Shown here: positions 33,064 to 44,854 of the stretch, one piece after another | Position numbering within the stretch: position 1 is the first letter of the stretch | Layout: each line of letters opens with the position of its first letter | NCBI GenBank assembly: GCA_911728435.2 | Contig: OU452212.1 | Coordinates: 750,563-814,562 of the forward strand | Length of the DNA stretch: 64,000 bases | Source: Apoderus coryli | Lineage: Eukaryota; Arthropoda; Insecta; Coleoptera; Attelabidae | Direction of reading: 5' to 3' | Position numbers and translations under genes: made by a program | The notes under the pieces: model-generated | What the model was told of the DNA's origin: nothing | Databases searched by the model: none | What the model saw: the letters and a program-made list of their open reading frames with translations, nothing else

Positions 33064-35655
33064 ATATTCAAATTCAAATTTCTTTATTCAGTCATAAATT
33101 GTACATTTCTGTACATAGACATGTCAATATGTAAACAATAATGTTTAAAATAAAAACACTCATAACAACATTCAGAGAAAAAAAAATAAAATAAATAAAC
33201 AGCAAATGAACAAACAAATGAACAATTACAATCGCTAAAAAAAAAAAAAAACTACCGTCCATTAGTATCAACAAACTCCTGAAAGCTGTAGAACACGTTA
33301 TCAATCAAATACCGCTTTAATTTTCTTTTAAATTGTGTCTCAGTTTGGCAACCCTTGACGTCCTCGGGCAGGAGATTATAACATTGGTAGCCCGCGTATT
33401 TTGGCGACTTTTTGTAAAATTCGTGTTTGGGACGAGGCAAGCACAATCGGTCCCTTCCCCTAGTGGAATACTCGTGGTTGTCTCCACACGTACGCGCGCC
33501 ATCTTTATTTTTGTAAATATGACAGAGCGTTTTATATAGGTAAATAGATGGGACTGTGAGCAAACGATTTTGTTTAAAAGCGTCCCTACAAGTACCCCTA
33601 AAAGGAATATTAAAAATGCAACGCACTGCTCGTTTTTGTAGTATAAAAACTCTGTCAATCATACTAGACCTGCCCCAGACCACTATACCATACGCAATTG
33701 CTGAATAGATCAATGCATAATATATTGAAAGTAAGACATGCACATTCATGCAAGTCTTCAGCGAATTAATAATATATAAAGACGTATTAAGTTTTTTACA
33801 AAGGTGGTCTATATGCGTTACCCAGCTGAAATCCGGATCAACAAAAACTCCTAGCAGTTTAGCAGAATCTGATAGAGGAAGATGGATATGATCAAAGTTT
33901 ATGTTGAGATCCAATGTTCTGAACTTATTAAAGTGTATAGCAACTGTTTTGTCAAAGTTGATCATCAGCCTATTACTCCGACACCATATTCGAAATTCAT
34001 CGAGCGTGACATTTATCTTATGTTTTAGAATTTCAGGACCCCTGTCAGATAATAAAAGAGTGGTGTCATCAGCATACATGTACTGAAAACCGTATGTGAT
34101 ATTTGCAGGAAGATCGTTAATATAAAGTAAAAATAGCAATGGGCCCAGTATACTTCCCTGAGGAGTGCCCAGATCAACATTTAAGAAGTCTGACACAACA
34201 GATTCAATTTTAACCGCGATTTTTCGGTCCTTCCAATAAGAATGTATCCACTGATTGACCGGTCCACGTATGCCAACTTGTTCTAATTTTTGGCATAGAA
34301 AGTCTCTATCAACAGTGTCAAATGCGCTGGACAAATCGAATAAAAGAGCCACTACATGGGAGCCGTTATCAATCAGATCATGAACCTGTTGAACAAATTC
34401 GACGGTGCAGGTTTCAGTGGAAAAACCTTGTCTAAATCCGTGCTGACAACCGCTTAACACATCACACTGGCTTACAAATTCAAAAATTCTCTCGGCCACA
34501 AGCTTCTCAATCACCTTCGACACAGTGCTTATTAAAGCTATTGGCCTATAATTTGCGATGGCTTTCTGGTCATCTTTTTTATGTAATGGGATGATAACGG
34601 ACCTCTTCAGTTGCTCCGGAAATCTCCCATGCTGTACAGACATACTTAACAACTCCGCTATTATGGGACAGAACACGTCAGAAGACTCCTTTAATACCTT
34701 TATTGGAATACTGTCTATACCCGTAGATTTTTTATTAGGGAATTTAGATAGGACTCTTGCAACGTCCTCCGCTGACACTGGACCAAAAAACATACTTCTG
34801 GGATTATTCGTCCCCACAGTACAATGGGCAGACAAATTTCCATTAAAATGGGAATGTAGTTTATCCACAATTATAGTTGAGAAGTACGTGCAGAAAACAG
34901 TAGCGACCTCAGATGGGTTTGAAATAATATTGTTGTTGTGAGTGAGGGCTATTGGTTTATTACGATTTTGGACCTTTCCAGTATATTCTCGGAAAATTTT
35001 CCACACCGTTTTGGCTTTGTTGCTGGAATTTTCCAAGCGATTACTAAAAATCGCACTTTTCTCATACGATATTCTATGATTCACATTTCTACGAAGTTCG
35101 CTATATGTTCGCCGTAAGCCATCATTCGAGACATGTTCCCTGAGCCAATTTAGATTTTGGAGATAATCGTAGTCATGCTGAAGCTCGTCCGAGAAGTAAA
35201 TTCTTAAATTATTGGACCTACGACTGGGTTTCGAAGACCTTAAAGAAAACGCCACATCAAAGCTCCATTAAGTCTTTGCCAAAATCTCTCGAATGCGCCA
35301 TCAAAAGTCATGCCGGACAGACCATTAACATCGAGCCCACTGAGCAGAAACCGAAATTCACCAATTGCAGAGGCACTAAAATGCCTACTTTTTGGCTTGC
35401 ATGTGCTAGAGGCAGCAGGTTGTGAGGTTTTATATGTAAATCCAGCTTTTTGAGCATAGTGATCTGAAAACCCGATGTTAAAGTTTGATACCTCAGTTGA
35501 TCCTGGAATATTTGTAATAATATAATCGATCTTAGACTGAACCGTTTTTGAAGATATTCGTGCGACCCGCGTTGGGGAATCAACAAGCGATGATAATAAA
35601 CTGTCGAACTTAGTTACTGCCGTAAAGTTGTTATTTGTGCATTTTTGCAATTACG
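33064..35655 (-). pseudogene. CR1-group LINE: endonuclease tail, complete RT domain, 3' end
   Basis: The 5' end is truncated within the endonuclease (35650-35240: SPTRVARISSKTVQSKIDYI, FSDHYAQKA). After a frameshift near 35250 a 667-codon frame carries LKRSVIIPLHKKDDQKAIAN with YRPIAL, LFDLSSAFDTVDRDFL, LGTPQGSILGPLLFLLYIND, the catalytic YMYADDTTLL, and the C-terminal YYALIYSAIAYGIVVWG to YLIDNVF. The 3' region ends GACTGAATAAAG followed by repeated AATTTG at 33064-33090 (read on minus). Only the frameshift and 5' truncation are obvious, so it looks younger than its neighbours. The clade (CR1, L2, Daphne or Kiri) is unresolved. Confidence 0.88.
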
Positions 35656-35659
35656 TTTA

Positions 35660-36120
35660 GCTACTAGCCGATCAGCTCAGTATACTTTTCTGTTCCGTCA
35701 AAAAAACGGGCAACTTGAAACCAAAAGTGACCTGTGTGAGCTTTTATTTCAAATTGTATCAAATATATGAGCGACTTTTGGCTCTCACTGTATATAATAA
35801 TATATCGAAATACCAGTTTACCTTGGATGTGAGCTCACCAGTTCAGATATGCAGACACAACGCTCGTTATTATTGGTGTATATTAAAAAGGATTAAAGTA
35901 ATATAATATAGGCAGGTATAAGAAAATAAAATAAAAATACAGTAAGCAGTAAGACAAAAAACGTTGATTAAAAACGGCAGCTACTGGTATAAAAGTATTT
36001 AACATCCTGATAAAGATCGGTGATGACCGGCCAATATATGTATACTTTGCTGAATTTTTTCCATCGTTACAACGGAAGAATCATTGACTTGCACATGAAT
36101 TATTAATCCAGCAGATGTAT
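35660..36120. other. No gene recognised
   Basis: This is an AT-rich spacer. ORFs at 35715-35906 and 35999-36181 have no recognisable motif. Confidence 0.45.
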
Positions 36121-36127
36121 GGAATAT

Positions 36128-36436
36128 ACAGGGTGTTTTATAATATATGCGCATGACTTTAGGATGTAAGAGCTCGTCCAAAAATATAAAAGAATGTTAC
36201 TTTCTAAAATGCACCATTTGAAATTGAAAAAAAATACGTTTTTTTGCGAATATCTCCGGAACCGTTTATCATGCAGAGAATAGATTTTGTAAGCATATTC
36301 TACTCATAATAAGCTATGTTTTATGCAAGATTTTTTTCATAATTGGTGAGGATTTTGAAGCGGTAGTGGGTGTTTGTCTCCCCAATTTCTACACCACTGG
36401 AAAAAGTACGGTTTTAAGATACCCATTTTAACCGCC
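36128..36436. mobile_element. Lone DD41D-type terminus
   Basis: 'tacagggtgttttataatat' at 36126 resembles the terminal repeats of the CAGGGTG family next to a TA. About 300 bp of non-coding sequence with 'atctccggaaccg' follow, a phrase often seen next to such ends. A second end is not found before the gag fragment begins near 36440. Confidence 0.35.
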
Positions 36437-36488
36437 AATGTTTTCAACACAAAAAAGGTACTCTTGGACAGAAGTTCTAATTGAAATG

Positions 36489-36736
36489 TCGGACAAAATA
36501 CGTAAATTGTGGTCTCTTAGACAGACAGACTATAATACGTTACATGAATTATTTGCTATAGCTAAGCAAGCTGAAACTAACGCAATATTCATGTTTTGTT
36601 TGATATGCAGTATGAAGATATTCATACCTTTGAAGAGGAATTTTATAAATATCATAATAATATTACTGAGGATGCAGATTTTGCGCTGGAGGATGAAGTT
36701 CGTAAAACCTTCGATAAGGAATTTTATAATAATAAT
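36489..36736 (+). pseudogene. BEL/Pao gag, N-terminal fragment
   Basis: The plus strand encodes LHELFAIAKQAETNA and, after a frameshift near 36596, FDMQYEDIHTFEEEFYKYHN ending at FDKEFY. This is the N-terminal region of BEL/Pao gag. The coding sequence stops at a LINE insertion and its continuation is found at 38550-38920. A frameshift makes it non-functional. Confidence 0.7.
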
Positions 36737-38545
36737 AATAAAGCTCTTTATTTTCAACAGGTAACAAGACCCACTTACAAAAAATTCAAATTCATTTCTA
36801 GAATAAAATTACAATTTGAAACTTAAATAAAAAACAAAAACGACAAATTCACAATTATACAAATCAGTTAAAAATGCTAAATCTTATCAGTAAACAATTA
36901 TAATTAAGTACAACGTTTTAAACAAAAATAATCAACCAAAAAAATTAAACATTCATGTGGCTCAAAATACCAGACAGAGAATCCACACCAATATCCGACC
37001 CCGTACAATAGTCATTAAAAACGGAGCAGATAAAATATACAGGGCTCTGCAGCAAAACATTGGATCTAGCCATGCTGAGATAAAAAGGTGTTATCAGACC
37101 TCGACTCAGTTCTAGGAATACGAAACCGAAGACAGCCAAGAAGAAACGCACAATCGATTTTATTATGCAATAAATTATACAAAAACCTGACGGAAGAGAC
37201 CATTCGCCGCATCCACAAAGATGTAATGTCAAATGTTGAAAGCAGGACATCGTGATCTGCACCCCTCGCTGGATATACTCCAAACTCCCTAAAATATAAA
37301 TACTTTACGAATCGCCTCTGCACAGACTCTAATGCACGTGCATGGCACTGATACAAGGGATTCCACACGATCGAACAATACTCAAGTCTAGCCGGCACAA
37401 ATGCAAAATATAATAATTTAATGGTTGAAATATTTCTAAACTTTTTAGTGTTTCTGATCACAAACCCCAACATACGGGATGCAGATGCGGACAAGTGCTC
37501 ATAGTGGGGAACAATGGTTAAAGCTTCATGAAACAATACACCCAAGTCTGGAACCTGCGAAAGTCTTTCAATGGGTACAGCTCCAATAGTGTAATTCCAA
37601 ATTACTCGGGTTTTCACTCTTTGAAAGCTAACAACGTTACATTTAGAAATGTTCAATTAGAGCTTATTTCGATTGCACCAGTTGCAGTGCGTTTTGGAGT
37701 ACCACGCAGTCCTCTATGGAGTCAATCCTACAAAATATCTTTAGATCATCAGCATAAGCCAATTTGGGACATTCTATAATTTCAACAAGATCATTAATAA
37801 AGATGTTAAACAATAGTGGGCCAAGGTTTGATCCCTGTGGCACACCTGATGTTGAAGCAAACTTTCTGGACTTATAACCTTCACACTCAACAAACTGCAT
37901 GCGATCGACAAGGTAAGATTCAAACAGCTTAACAAGCCCATTGGAAAAACCAATCCTATCTAAATGCTTCAAGTGTATATAATGGTCATTGCGGTCAAAT
38001 GCCTTACTGAAATCCGTATATACAACATCTACCTGAGATCGATCATCCAGGGCCTCACATATGCTATGTGAAAAGGAGGACAAGAACGTCCTCCAATAAA
38101 ACCGTACTCATATGGAGACAATAAAATTTTTACTTGCGGATTCAGTTTATTGTGCAAGGCAATCTCGAAAATTTTGGCAAAATATATATATATATATATA
38201 ATTGTCAATTAATGATGTATCGCCCTTTTTAAATACAGGAATAATCCTAGCAGATTTCCACAATGAAGGAAATATGTTGGTGGATAAAATCAAATTATAA
38301 ATGTGCAACAGAGGGCTCAAACATGCAGACCTTTACCAGAAAGCTGGGAATATTATCAGTGCCAGCCGTGAACTTGTTCTTTAACTTCCTGCAAGCGCCG
38401 ATTATGTCGTTGCTATCCAAAACCGAAACTTCTATACTATTCGAGTGTGACATGTGCAAGTCTGGAACAGTAGGCGATGAGCGTGCATAAACACTTTCAA
38501 AATATCCACTAAATGCGTCAACAATATCCCGCGGTCCAGAATAGG
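36730..38545 (-). pseudogene. LINE inserted in the BEL gag
   Basis: From the 5' side on minus: FSGYFESVYA, LKNKFTAGTDNIPSFLVK, a segment interrupted by a TA microsatellite (about 38190-38205), FAKIFEIALHNKLNPQ, VVYTDFSKAFDRNDH, STSGVPQGSNLGPLLFNIFI, LAYADDLKIF (catalytic), then after a frameshift MNISKCNVVSFQRVK, LEYCSIVWNPLYQCHA, FRIPR and finally SPVYFICSVFNDYC (to 36945). The 3' tail carries AATAAAGAGC and repeated TTA. The catalytic box is intact but at least three frameshifts occur. 'ttttata' on both sides (36722 and 38546) may be the target duplication. Confidence 0.85.
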
Positions 38546-38549
38546 TTTT

Positions 38550-38920
38550 ATATAATTAAGTTGCGACATTTTCAAATGAATCCACCGCTACCTCAAATAA
38601 CTGCACCTGAAGTTCACGCTGAACGTGAGTCCGTGATCGACAATGCTGCTCTTTTACCCAAGATAGATTTACCGATTTTTTCTAGAGAAATATTCTGGAT
38701 ATTTTTTCCCATCACTTAACTGCGCTTGAACTTCTCGATTTGCGTGTCAAAAGCTGGAATTACATTTTAATGCGCATGCTGTTAAAACGTGTTGACGCTG
38801 TAACAGCAAAACAGTTTGAATTGCAAAATGACTCATCACAATTCCCAGGTTATCAAGAACTTTTTGAATTCTTCGAGAACATTTGTGATTCTGTAACTAA
38901 TTTATCAACCCCTATATTGT
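38550..38920 (+). pseudogene. BEL/Pao gag, continuation after the LINE
   Basis: The frame begins HFQMNPPLPQITAPE and continues ALLPKIDLPIFSRE, the 'LPkieLPkFsG' block of BEL/Pao gag. After a frameshift (about 38720) it reads LRVKSWNYILMRMLLKRVD, KQFELQNDSS and FPGYQELFEFFENICDS, the following gag blocks. It continues in register from the fragment ending at 36736, on the other side of the LINE. No LTR or pol is seen downstream. Confidence 0.75.
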
Positions 38921-38924
38921 CCAT

Positions 38925-39175
38925 TTATCTTGAGATAGCCTTATATCTTACAAACGGCACATTTTTCGGAAAAAAAGTTCAAATAAAAGTTGTTTGGTAT
39001 TGTGGGGGGAAAACAATGGTGGCACCCATTGGCGAGTTTGTCAACCGTTTCTAGGTTAACGTTTTGTCTTAACGGAAACATATGTTTTTCATTACCGAAT
39101 CGGATTCTGTACAAAAAAAAAAACAAACAGATTTTTGCATATTTGCAACCAACAATCCAACTTTTTGGTTTATTT
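38925..39175. other. No gene recognised
   Basis: This short spacer lies between the gag fragment and an ACGTTT-rich segment. No supported feature. Confidence 0.4.
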
Positions 39176-39179
39176 TACA

Positions 39180-39499
39180 CGTTACCCTAACTGTAATTTT
39201 TGGATTATTATAAAATACTTAAAGAACATTTTTAATTTTGACAATGTTTGACACGCGTTTAAAAAACACCTAAAACAAACGTTTTTATTTTAGGGTTTAT
39301 TTATAATACATATACAACGTTAATTAAACATAATCAATGCACGTAGTTGTATTTAGATAATAAAAACACATGTCTACAACGTTTAAACTGAACGGTGTAA
39401 AATTAAACTTAAAATAAACCGTCACTTTTCTAACGTAAGACCAATTATCAACGACTGACACGTTGAATCAACGTTTAATTTACGTATATATGTTTACTG
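39180..39499. mobile_element. ACGTTT-rich DNA element, right end
   Basis: The terminus 'cgtatatatgtttactg' (39483-39499) is the inverted complement of the left end at 27506 apart from a few changes. The preceding 300 bp are dense in AACGTTT and its complement, as in 27506-29518. This is a second, 5'-truncated copy of the same uncharacterised family. Confidence 0.55.
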
Positions 39500-39504
39500 G
39501 GTAG

Positions 39505-40037
39505 GATATTAAAGCGGTATAAATTTCACCCGTATTACATTGTTTTGCATCAAGAACCTCATGGTGACGATTTTGAGAATCGAGTCATTTTATCAGTGGG
39601 CACAAGAACAAATTCGATTAAACAGACACTTTTTCTTTAGTGTGTTGTTTTCGGATGAATCTCGCTTTACAAACTATGGACAGGTGCATCGCCACAACCT
39701 GCATTGATAAGTGCATTGAAGTTGGAGGTCATTATTTTGAGCATTTATTATAATTGATTGCAATGTTTTGTCGAGACCTTTTTCTTTTTTGTAATTGCAA
39801 ATAAAAGTAAAACATGTTATTATTTTATTCAATCGGAATAAAAAAAAAATGGTGTTAACAAAAGTTATTTGTTTTTTTTTCCTGTAGAATTCTGTAATAA
39901 AAAAATCTGTTTCTGTTTCAAAAAAAACAAAGTTGACCTTGAGATAACCTTGAACCGGTTGTCAAATTCGCAAATGGATACGACCACTGCATTCGCCCCA
40001 CAATACAACCCTGTACAGTGGCTTAGGAATCACCTTG
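39505..40037 (+). pseudogene. DD41D-like transposase, internally deleted, with right end
   Basis: The plus strand reads WAQEQIRLNRHFFFSVLFSD followed by ESRFTNYGQVHRHN (first catalytic aspartate), then passes directly to CIEVGGHYFEHLL-stop, the C-terminal end of such transposases. The region with the second and third aspartates is deleted. The downstream part ends 'ggaatcaccttg' next to TA at 40038, an imperfect counterpart of the CAGGGTGATTC end. Confidence 0.75.
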
Positions 40038-40043
40038 TATATA

Positions 40044-41200
40044 CAGGGTGAACTATCACTCAGTACACAAATTTTAACTGGAGGTAGAGAAAAATAGCAA
40101 AAATGCAGCCTTTGTAAGTAGCAAACAGAAACAAGTTTTACTTGATTTTTTAAAAAATCAGGAAAATTTGCTGTCTGGGAGATTTTCTAATACTTTTACC
40201 AAGAAAAGCGCGAGACTATTGTGGGAGGAGGTTACCGTAATTTTAAATGTAATTTCAGGTGGTTCCTGTAAAAACTGGATGCAATGGAGAAAGGTAGATT
40301 TAGAATACTAAAAAAGGTATCAAAAATGTTTATATAAATACTCTCGTTATTTCAGATCACATGTTCTCTCGTTATTCTGTGATGTGATCTATCACTTTTG
40401 TTCCAGAATACCTATTTACGCATTTCATGAGAACTCGGCCCACATTTTCTCATGAAAAGCAATTCCCTAGATTCGAGAATAGGCACCCTGAGGCCTTACA
40501 TAACATTTCTCTTGAGAGTTATGTGTTAGTTATGTGTTAGCAATTCTTGCTTGGAGCGCCGCCCCCGTCATGCTGGAAAAACGTATTTGCTCGTAACTGC
40601 AATGGCACATTTTCGAGAAGCACAGAAAGTTGCTCTTGAAGAAATTGCATAAAACACCTTTGTAAAAATATGGAGCAATTAAAGGCCCGTTAATAATACC
40701 ACACCAAAGTTAATGCCAAAATGTCGGATTGACAAATAACATGTCAACCTTTTCGTTATGCGTAAACATTTAACATAAAATGCACACATTAAATGACGAT
40801 AAAACTATTTGTCAACCATTAGTTTTATTATTGACAGATATAGTTGCAGTTTGTTTCCAAAGCCTACTTGTGTAAAAGTTGTGAAAGTTGCGAATTTTTG
40901 ATAATAGTTTTTCCTACAAATTTGCTTTTAATTTTTTAACGAATAAAGATAGCACATTTTTTTCTTTACAAAAGTTGCTTAGAAAAATTAGCTCTTTTAA
41001 ACTATATAAAAATATAGGTAAGTTTCTGGAAAAAAAAAGTTGTTGACGTCATTTAGTTTAGTTTCCAAATTTGGACACAAAATCAAATGTGCGTTAAAAT
41101 GGAGCTTACTTAATCCCATTTAAGAATCTCTTTTCAGAATTTTTCTATCGTTTTTAATTTTCTCATAACAGAGCTGGGACATCGAGTTTTGCTCACCTTG
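40044..41200 (-). mobile_element. Decayed DD41D element, 1157 bp, with both ends
   Basis: The left end CAGGGTGAACTATC follows TA (40042-40043). The right end gctcaccttg precedes TA (41201-41202), giving imperfect inverted repeats. The minus strand near 40660-40550 retains LLENVPLQLRANTFFQHDGG, the block around the second catalytic aspartate, but no further frame. It is a dead, probably internally deleted copy that begins 6 bp from the end of its neighbour. Confidence 0.7.
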
Positions 41201-41627
41201 TACATCTTTTTAGATATAATTTTAGCATACCTACCAATTATAATTTATTTATAAATAGCAATCTTCATATCGAATAGGTATATAAATAAGTAAATATAAA
41301 TAAGTACCTAATGCTACACAATAATTGTACATTTCAGTTCAGATATCGTGGTGAAAGCGGTCGCAACTACCATATAAGGTTGCAGCTGTCAAGATTTATT
41401 TATAACTCAGCCTTAAGGCTATATTCTCTATGTATGGATGCAATGTACATATGACTACACGAGTTATACAATGAATTTCAAAACAATAAATGAGTTTTAA
41501 CATCTAGGAAATTAAAATAATATTTGAAAATCGTTAAATTTTTTATTATTATTATTTATTAATTTTACTGATTATTTAGGTGAAGCGTTGCTTCACTTGC
41601 TTCATAGGACAAGCCGCCACTGCCAGA

Positions 41628-41780
41628 TGGTCGCCTCTGTAATTCCTGTCCCCGAGAACATTTCCCTCTGCTCCAGCTCCAACCTTGGCGCTAAAATCAC
41701 CTATAACGACAGTCATCTCGCCTTTTTTGTCAAATTCATAACCCTTTCCAATTCGGTGTAGAACTCTCGTTGTATCTAAC
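41628..41780 (-). pseudogene. RTE endonuclease scrap
   Basis: The minus strand encodes HRIGKGYEFDKKGEMTVVIG followed by DFSAKVGAGAEGNVLGDRNY. This is the GDFNAKvG block of the RTE endonuclease, comparable to VILGDFNAKIG of the copy at 11482-13855. Only about 50 codons remain. Its left edge touches a hAT-like end (CAGTGGCGGCTTGTCC on minus at 41617). Confidence 0.7.
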
Positions 41781-41789
41781 TAAATACTG

Positions 41790-42310
41790 TATAAAAATGT
41801 AACTATCATTAATTTAATTAGACAGTATTCTTCATGCAATAATATCCATGGAGTTGGACATAACAGCAGAATAAATTCCTAAATAAAATTAACTACCTCA
41901 AAACGCCTACTACATTCTCATAATTTCCACCCTTTTAATAAACAAAAAGGAATCGTGTAAGGGCGAAACATACCAAACAACAAAATCTATACCTATCTAC
42001 CTATAGATTAAACACAATAATCTAATACCTACTCTGGACAGAGGGTGGCACCCTTAAATTTTCGATAATGACGTCAGGATGACGAAGAAAGATGGTGTTT
42101 TTTTGTGTCCATCTGCCAAATAATCAGGGAAGATGCACGTGCCATTGAGTCATTCGCAGCGTTGCCAGATGAAAAATACAGCATTATACTAGTTGAATGC
42201 AATCATTGAGTAAATTAATTTCAATGATACTAAAGTATTACCTATTCGACGGGAAATAGTTAATCTAAGGTTAACTACAAAAAATTAATAAAATAATAAT
42301 TGTCTCGTTG
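41790..42310. other. No gene recognised
   Basis: This is an AT-rich spacer with no supported feature. Confidence 0.45.
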
Positions 42311-42316
42311 ATTATA

Positions 42317-42840
42317 CATGGGTGATTCATCATGGTTGTAACAAACGGAAACTGGAGATTCTTGAAAGTAATTTAAGCATTTTTTGCCATTGAACCCATG
42401 TCCGCAAATGCTTCGTTATCGAGATACAGGGTGTCCAAATTTAGTGGTCAAATTAACTTTTTTGTTCATTTCTCAAAAACTAGCTAACCGATTATGACAA
42501 AATTTTACATGCATTTGGGGACCAATAACCTAAAATAATCTGCATTATTTTCGCTTTCATTAACTGTTCATTGGCGGAGATATAGGGGGCATTTGGGTAA
42601 ATTTTACACATAAATTAATTAAAGACAGCTTTGACAAGCTTCATTATTTTAAATTATTACTTTTTTAAAAAGAGCAACTCATAAGCTACAAAAAAGTTAA
42701 GTAGGTCGATGTTGTGATTTCTACCATTTTATGGAAACCGATAAAATGCAAGTGAATGGTAGATTTAAATCAAAATAACGTTTACCAGAAAACCAAATGA
42801 AAAATCAAAGTTGCCATGGAAAACGAATGTCTCAACAATA
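42317..42840. repeat. DD41D terminal region, second copy
   Basis: This block starts 'catgggtgattcatcatgg' next to TA and matches 30446-30890 over its length ('ccgcaaatg', 'aattttacacataaattaat', 'gacagctttgacaagcttca', 'ggtagatttaaatcaaaata'). It retains about 70 bp around 42425-42500 that are missing from the other copy, including an internal 'tacagggtgtcc'. No transposase coding sequence follows. Confidence 0.85.
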
Positions 42841-42902
42841 AAAGAAAAACTTTGACAGCAACAAATTTAAATAGTTAGCTCAAAAGTCATAAAATACAGG
42901 GT

Positions 42903-43220
42903 AAAGAATAAAAAGAAGGAATGGATAACCGCTGGTTTGATTAGATCAATAAAACAAAGAGACAAACTGTATAAAAGTTGTATGAAAACTAAAGACGTAA
43001 ATAAATACCAAGAATACAAGACATAATAAAAATAAACTAGAAAAGCTGATTCATAAAACGAAAAACAATTTGGGAAACAGTGAATGAATATGCTAACAAA
43101 CGCAGAATATGGATTTCGGAAATTACACTTCCTTCAGGTAAGAGCACTGAAGATCACTTTTAAATTGCAAATGCCTTCAATAATCATTATTGCACTGTAG
43201 GTGAAAAAATGGCAACTTAA
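42903..43220 (+). pseudogene. LINE ORF2 linker fragment
   Basis: In shifting frames: EWITAGLIRSIKQRDKLYKS, KYQEYK, then LPSGKSTEDHFKIANAFNNH and YCTVGEKMA. This is the region between endonuclease and RT in CR1-group LINEs ('Wit.gli.sik.Rd.Ly'; 'an.FN.yF...g..la'). The next part expected, the RT, begins at 44855, so the two may be halves of one element separated by about 1.6 kb. Confidence 0.7.
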
Positions 43221-44850
43221 GCCTTTTGTTTATTTTTATTTTTTTTCTTCTCTCAATTTTAGGGCTTCTTTTGTGATATGGTTAAATTATTTGACGTCCT
43301 GAATGGGTGATTTGATTATGTATTAGCCCTGGGATTAGGTTCGTCCTCATCGATAGCCAGACTGGACACGAACTGCTGTGTGCGTTTTCTTGTATGTTTT
43401 GAGAATCTGCCAACTTTTGGTATGAAGTACCTGCATAATATTGTCAACAAAATTTGAGGTGAAACCAATATATTTTGTATATGTTCACGAGTTCTTTTAT
43501 GTGCCTTTAAGTGCATACATAAGAAACATATAATAATAATAATTTTTTTTTATTACGTATTTAACTTCTTACAATCTAATATAAAACCATTTTTGTTATC
43601 TTAATAAAAAAAAATAATAAATTTAGCATTTTGAACATATATTGTACAATAGAATTTGTACACCCGGAGTGATTGAACGGTTTGCAAGTCGATAATAATT
43701 AATGGAAGTTAATTGTGTAAATAGAAGAATTTGATTTGTAGATATTTACGAACTTTTCTATATTAAAATATATGTTTTTTTGAGTTATAGATAAAAGCTT
43801 ATTTGGTGTCATTTATTGAACATTATTTATTTGTATTTCTATTTATTTTGGGGCATACTCAAGAGCAGTAGGTTTCTGACTTTGACCGCGTAAGTCAGTT
43901 GCGCTATTTACCTAAGTATTAATTTTGTTTATGCAACGAACTCACCACTGAGAATATTATTGAGAACATCTTAATTTCCGAGCTAGTCCGAGTTTTTGCT
44001 ACGTTTCGCTGCCCTAAAATAATTAGAAGTGCTTTATACAAAGAAGGAATAATTCTGTTTATTACTGAAATACGTAGCAGTATTTATGGGAAAAATAAGA
44101 ATCGTATAGAAACCACCAAGTTGACTAATGTGTGGAGAAAACACTTCATTAAACAAATTTGGCAACCCTGCAGTTTATTATTATACCTATACTCTTCAAC
44201 AAATAATAATAATGCTAGAGAATTCCAGTGAACGCGCCAGATTGTCGTTTATACGAGATTTCTGGTTTATTATGCTTTATGATGAGTATATAAAAGCTAT
44301 GTTGCCAAAGGTATATGTTTAAAAATTATTTTGCAGTTTATCACATGCTTAGATGATGTTCATGATCATGTCGATAGCAGTCAGAAAGAATTTTGAAGAT
44401 GCGGCTTTTCTATTTGCAAAGTAAAATATTTTGAAGATTAACATTGTTCTGTTTAAAACATGAAATACATTTAGAATTTATGCTTTAAAATAAAATCGTT
44501 CCCTTCTAACTCTTTCACCATAAAACTTGCGGTTCCTGTTGCATTCCATTTAATTTTTATTGTCTGATTTAGTGAGGCAACCGCGATAGGCTCAGGATTC
44601 ACAAAGAGCATAAAGTGCTTTCAATTTAAAACTTGCTACCCATAATCAATCGCCACCAGTATGTACTGGATTTATTAAGAAAATTTTAGACGACTGATAA
44701 ATATATAAATATAAAAACTCGACAACCAGGGTTTTTTGACGCGACAACGAAGTTCTTGGTAATTTTACTATGATTCCTAATACTTTAATTCCAAAAGTAA
44801 TGTTAATTCTGAATATTTTAAATTTAGGGAAACAAATAAACATATTGCAA
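43221..44850. other. Unassigned sequence between two LINE halves
   Basis: No recognised gene. ORFs at 43316-43516 (minus) and 44128-44322 (plus) have no motif I know. If the LINE parts on either side belong together, this 1.6-kb block is an insertion of unknown type. I see no obvious inverted ends. Confidence 0.35.
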
Positions 44851-44854
44851 ACTC

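Noticed and set aside
34558..34941. 127-codon plus-strand ORF
   Set aside because: It is antisense to the CR1-type reverse transcriptase.
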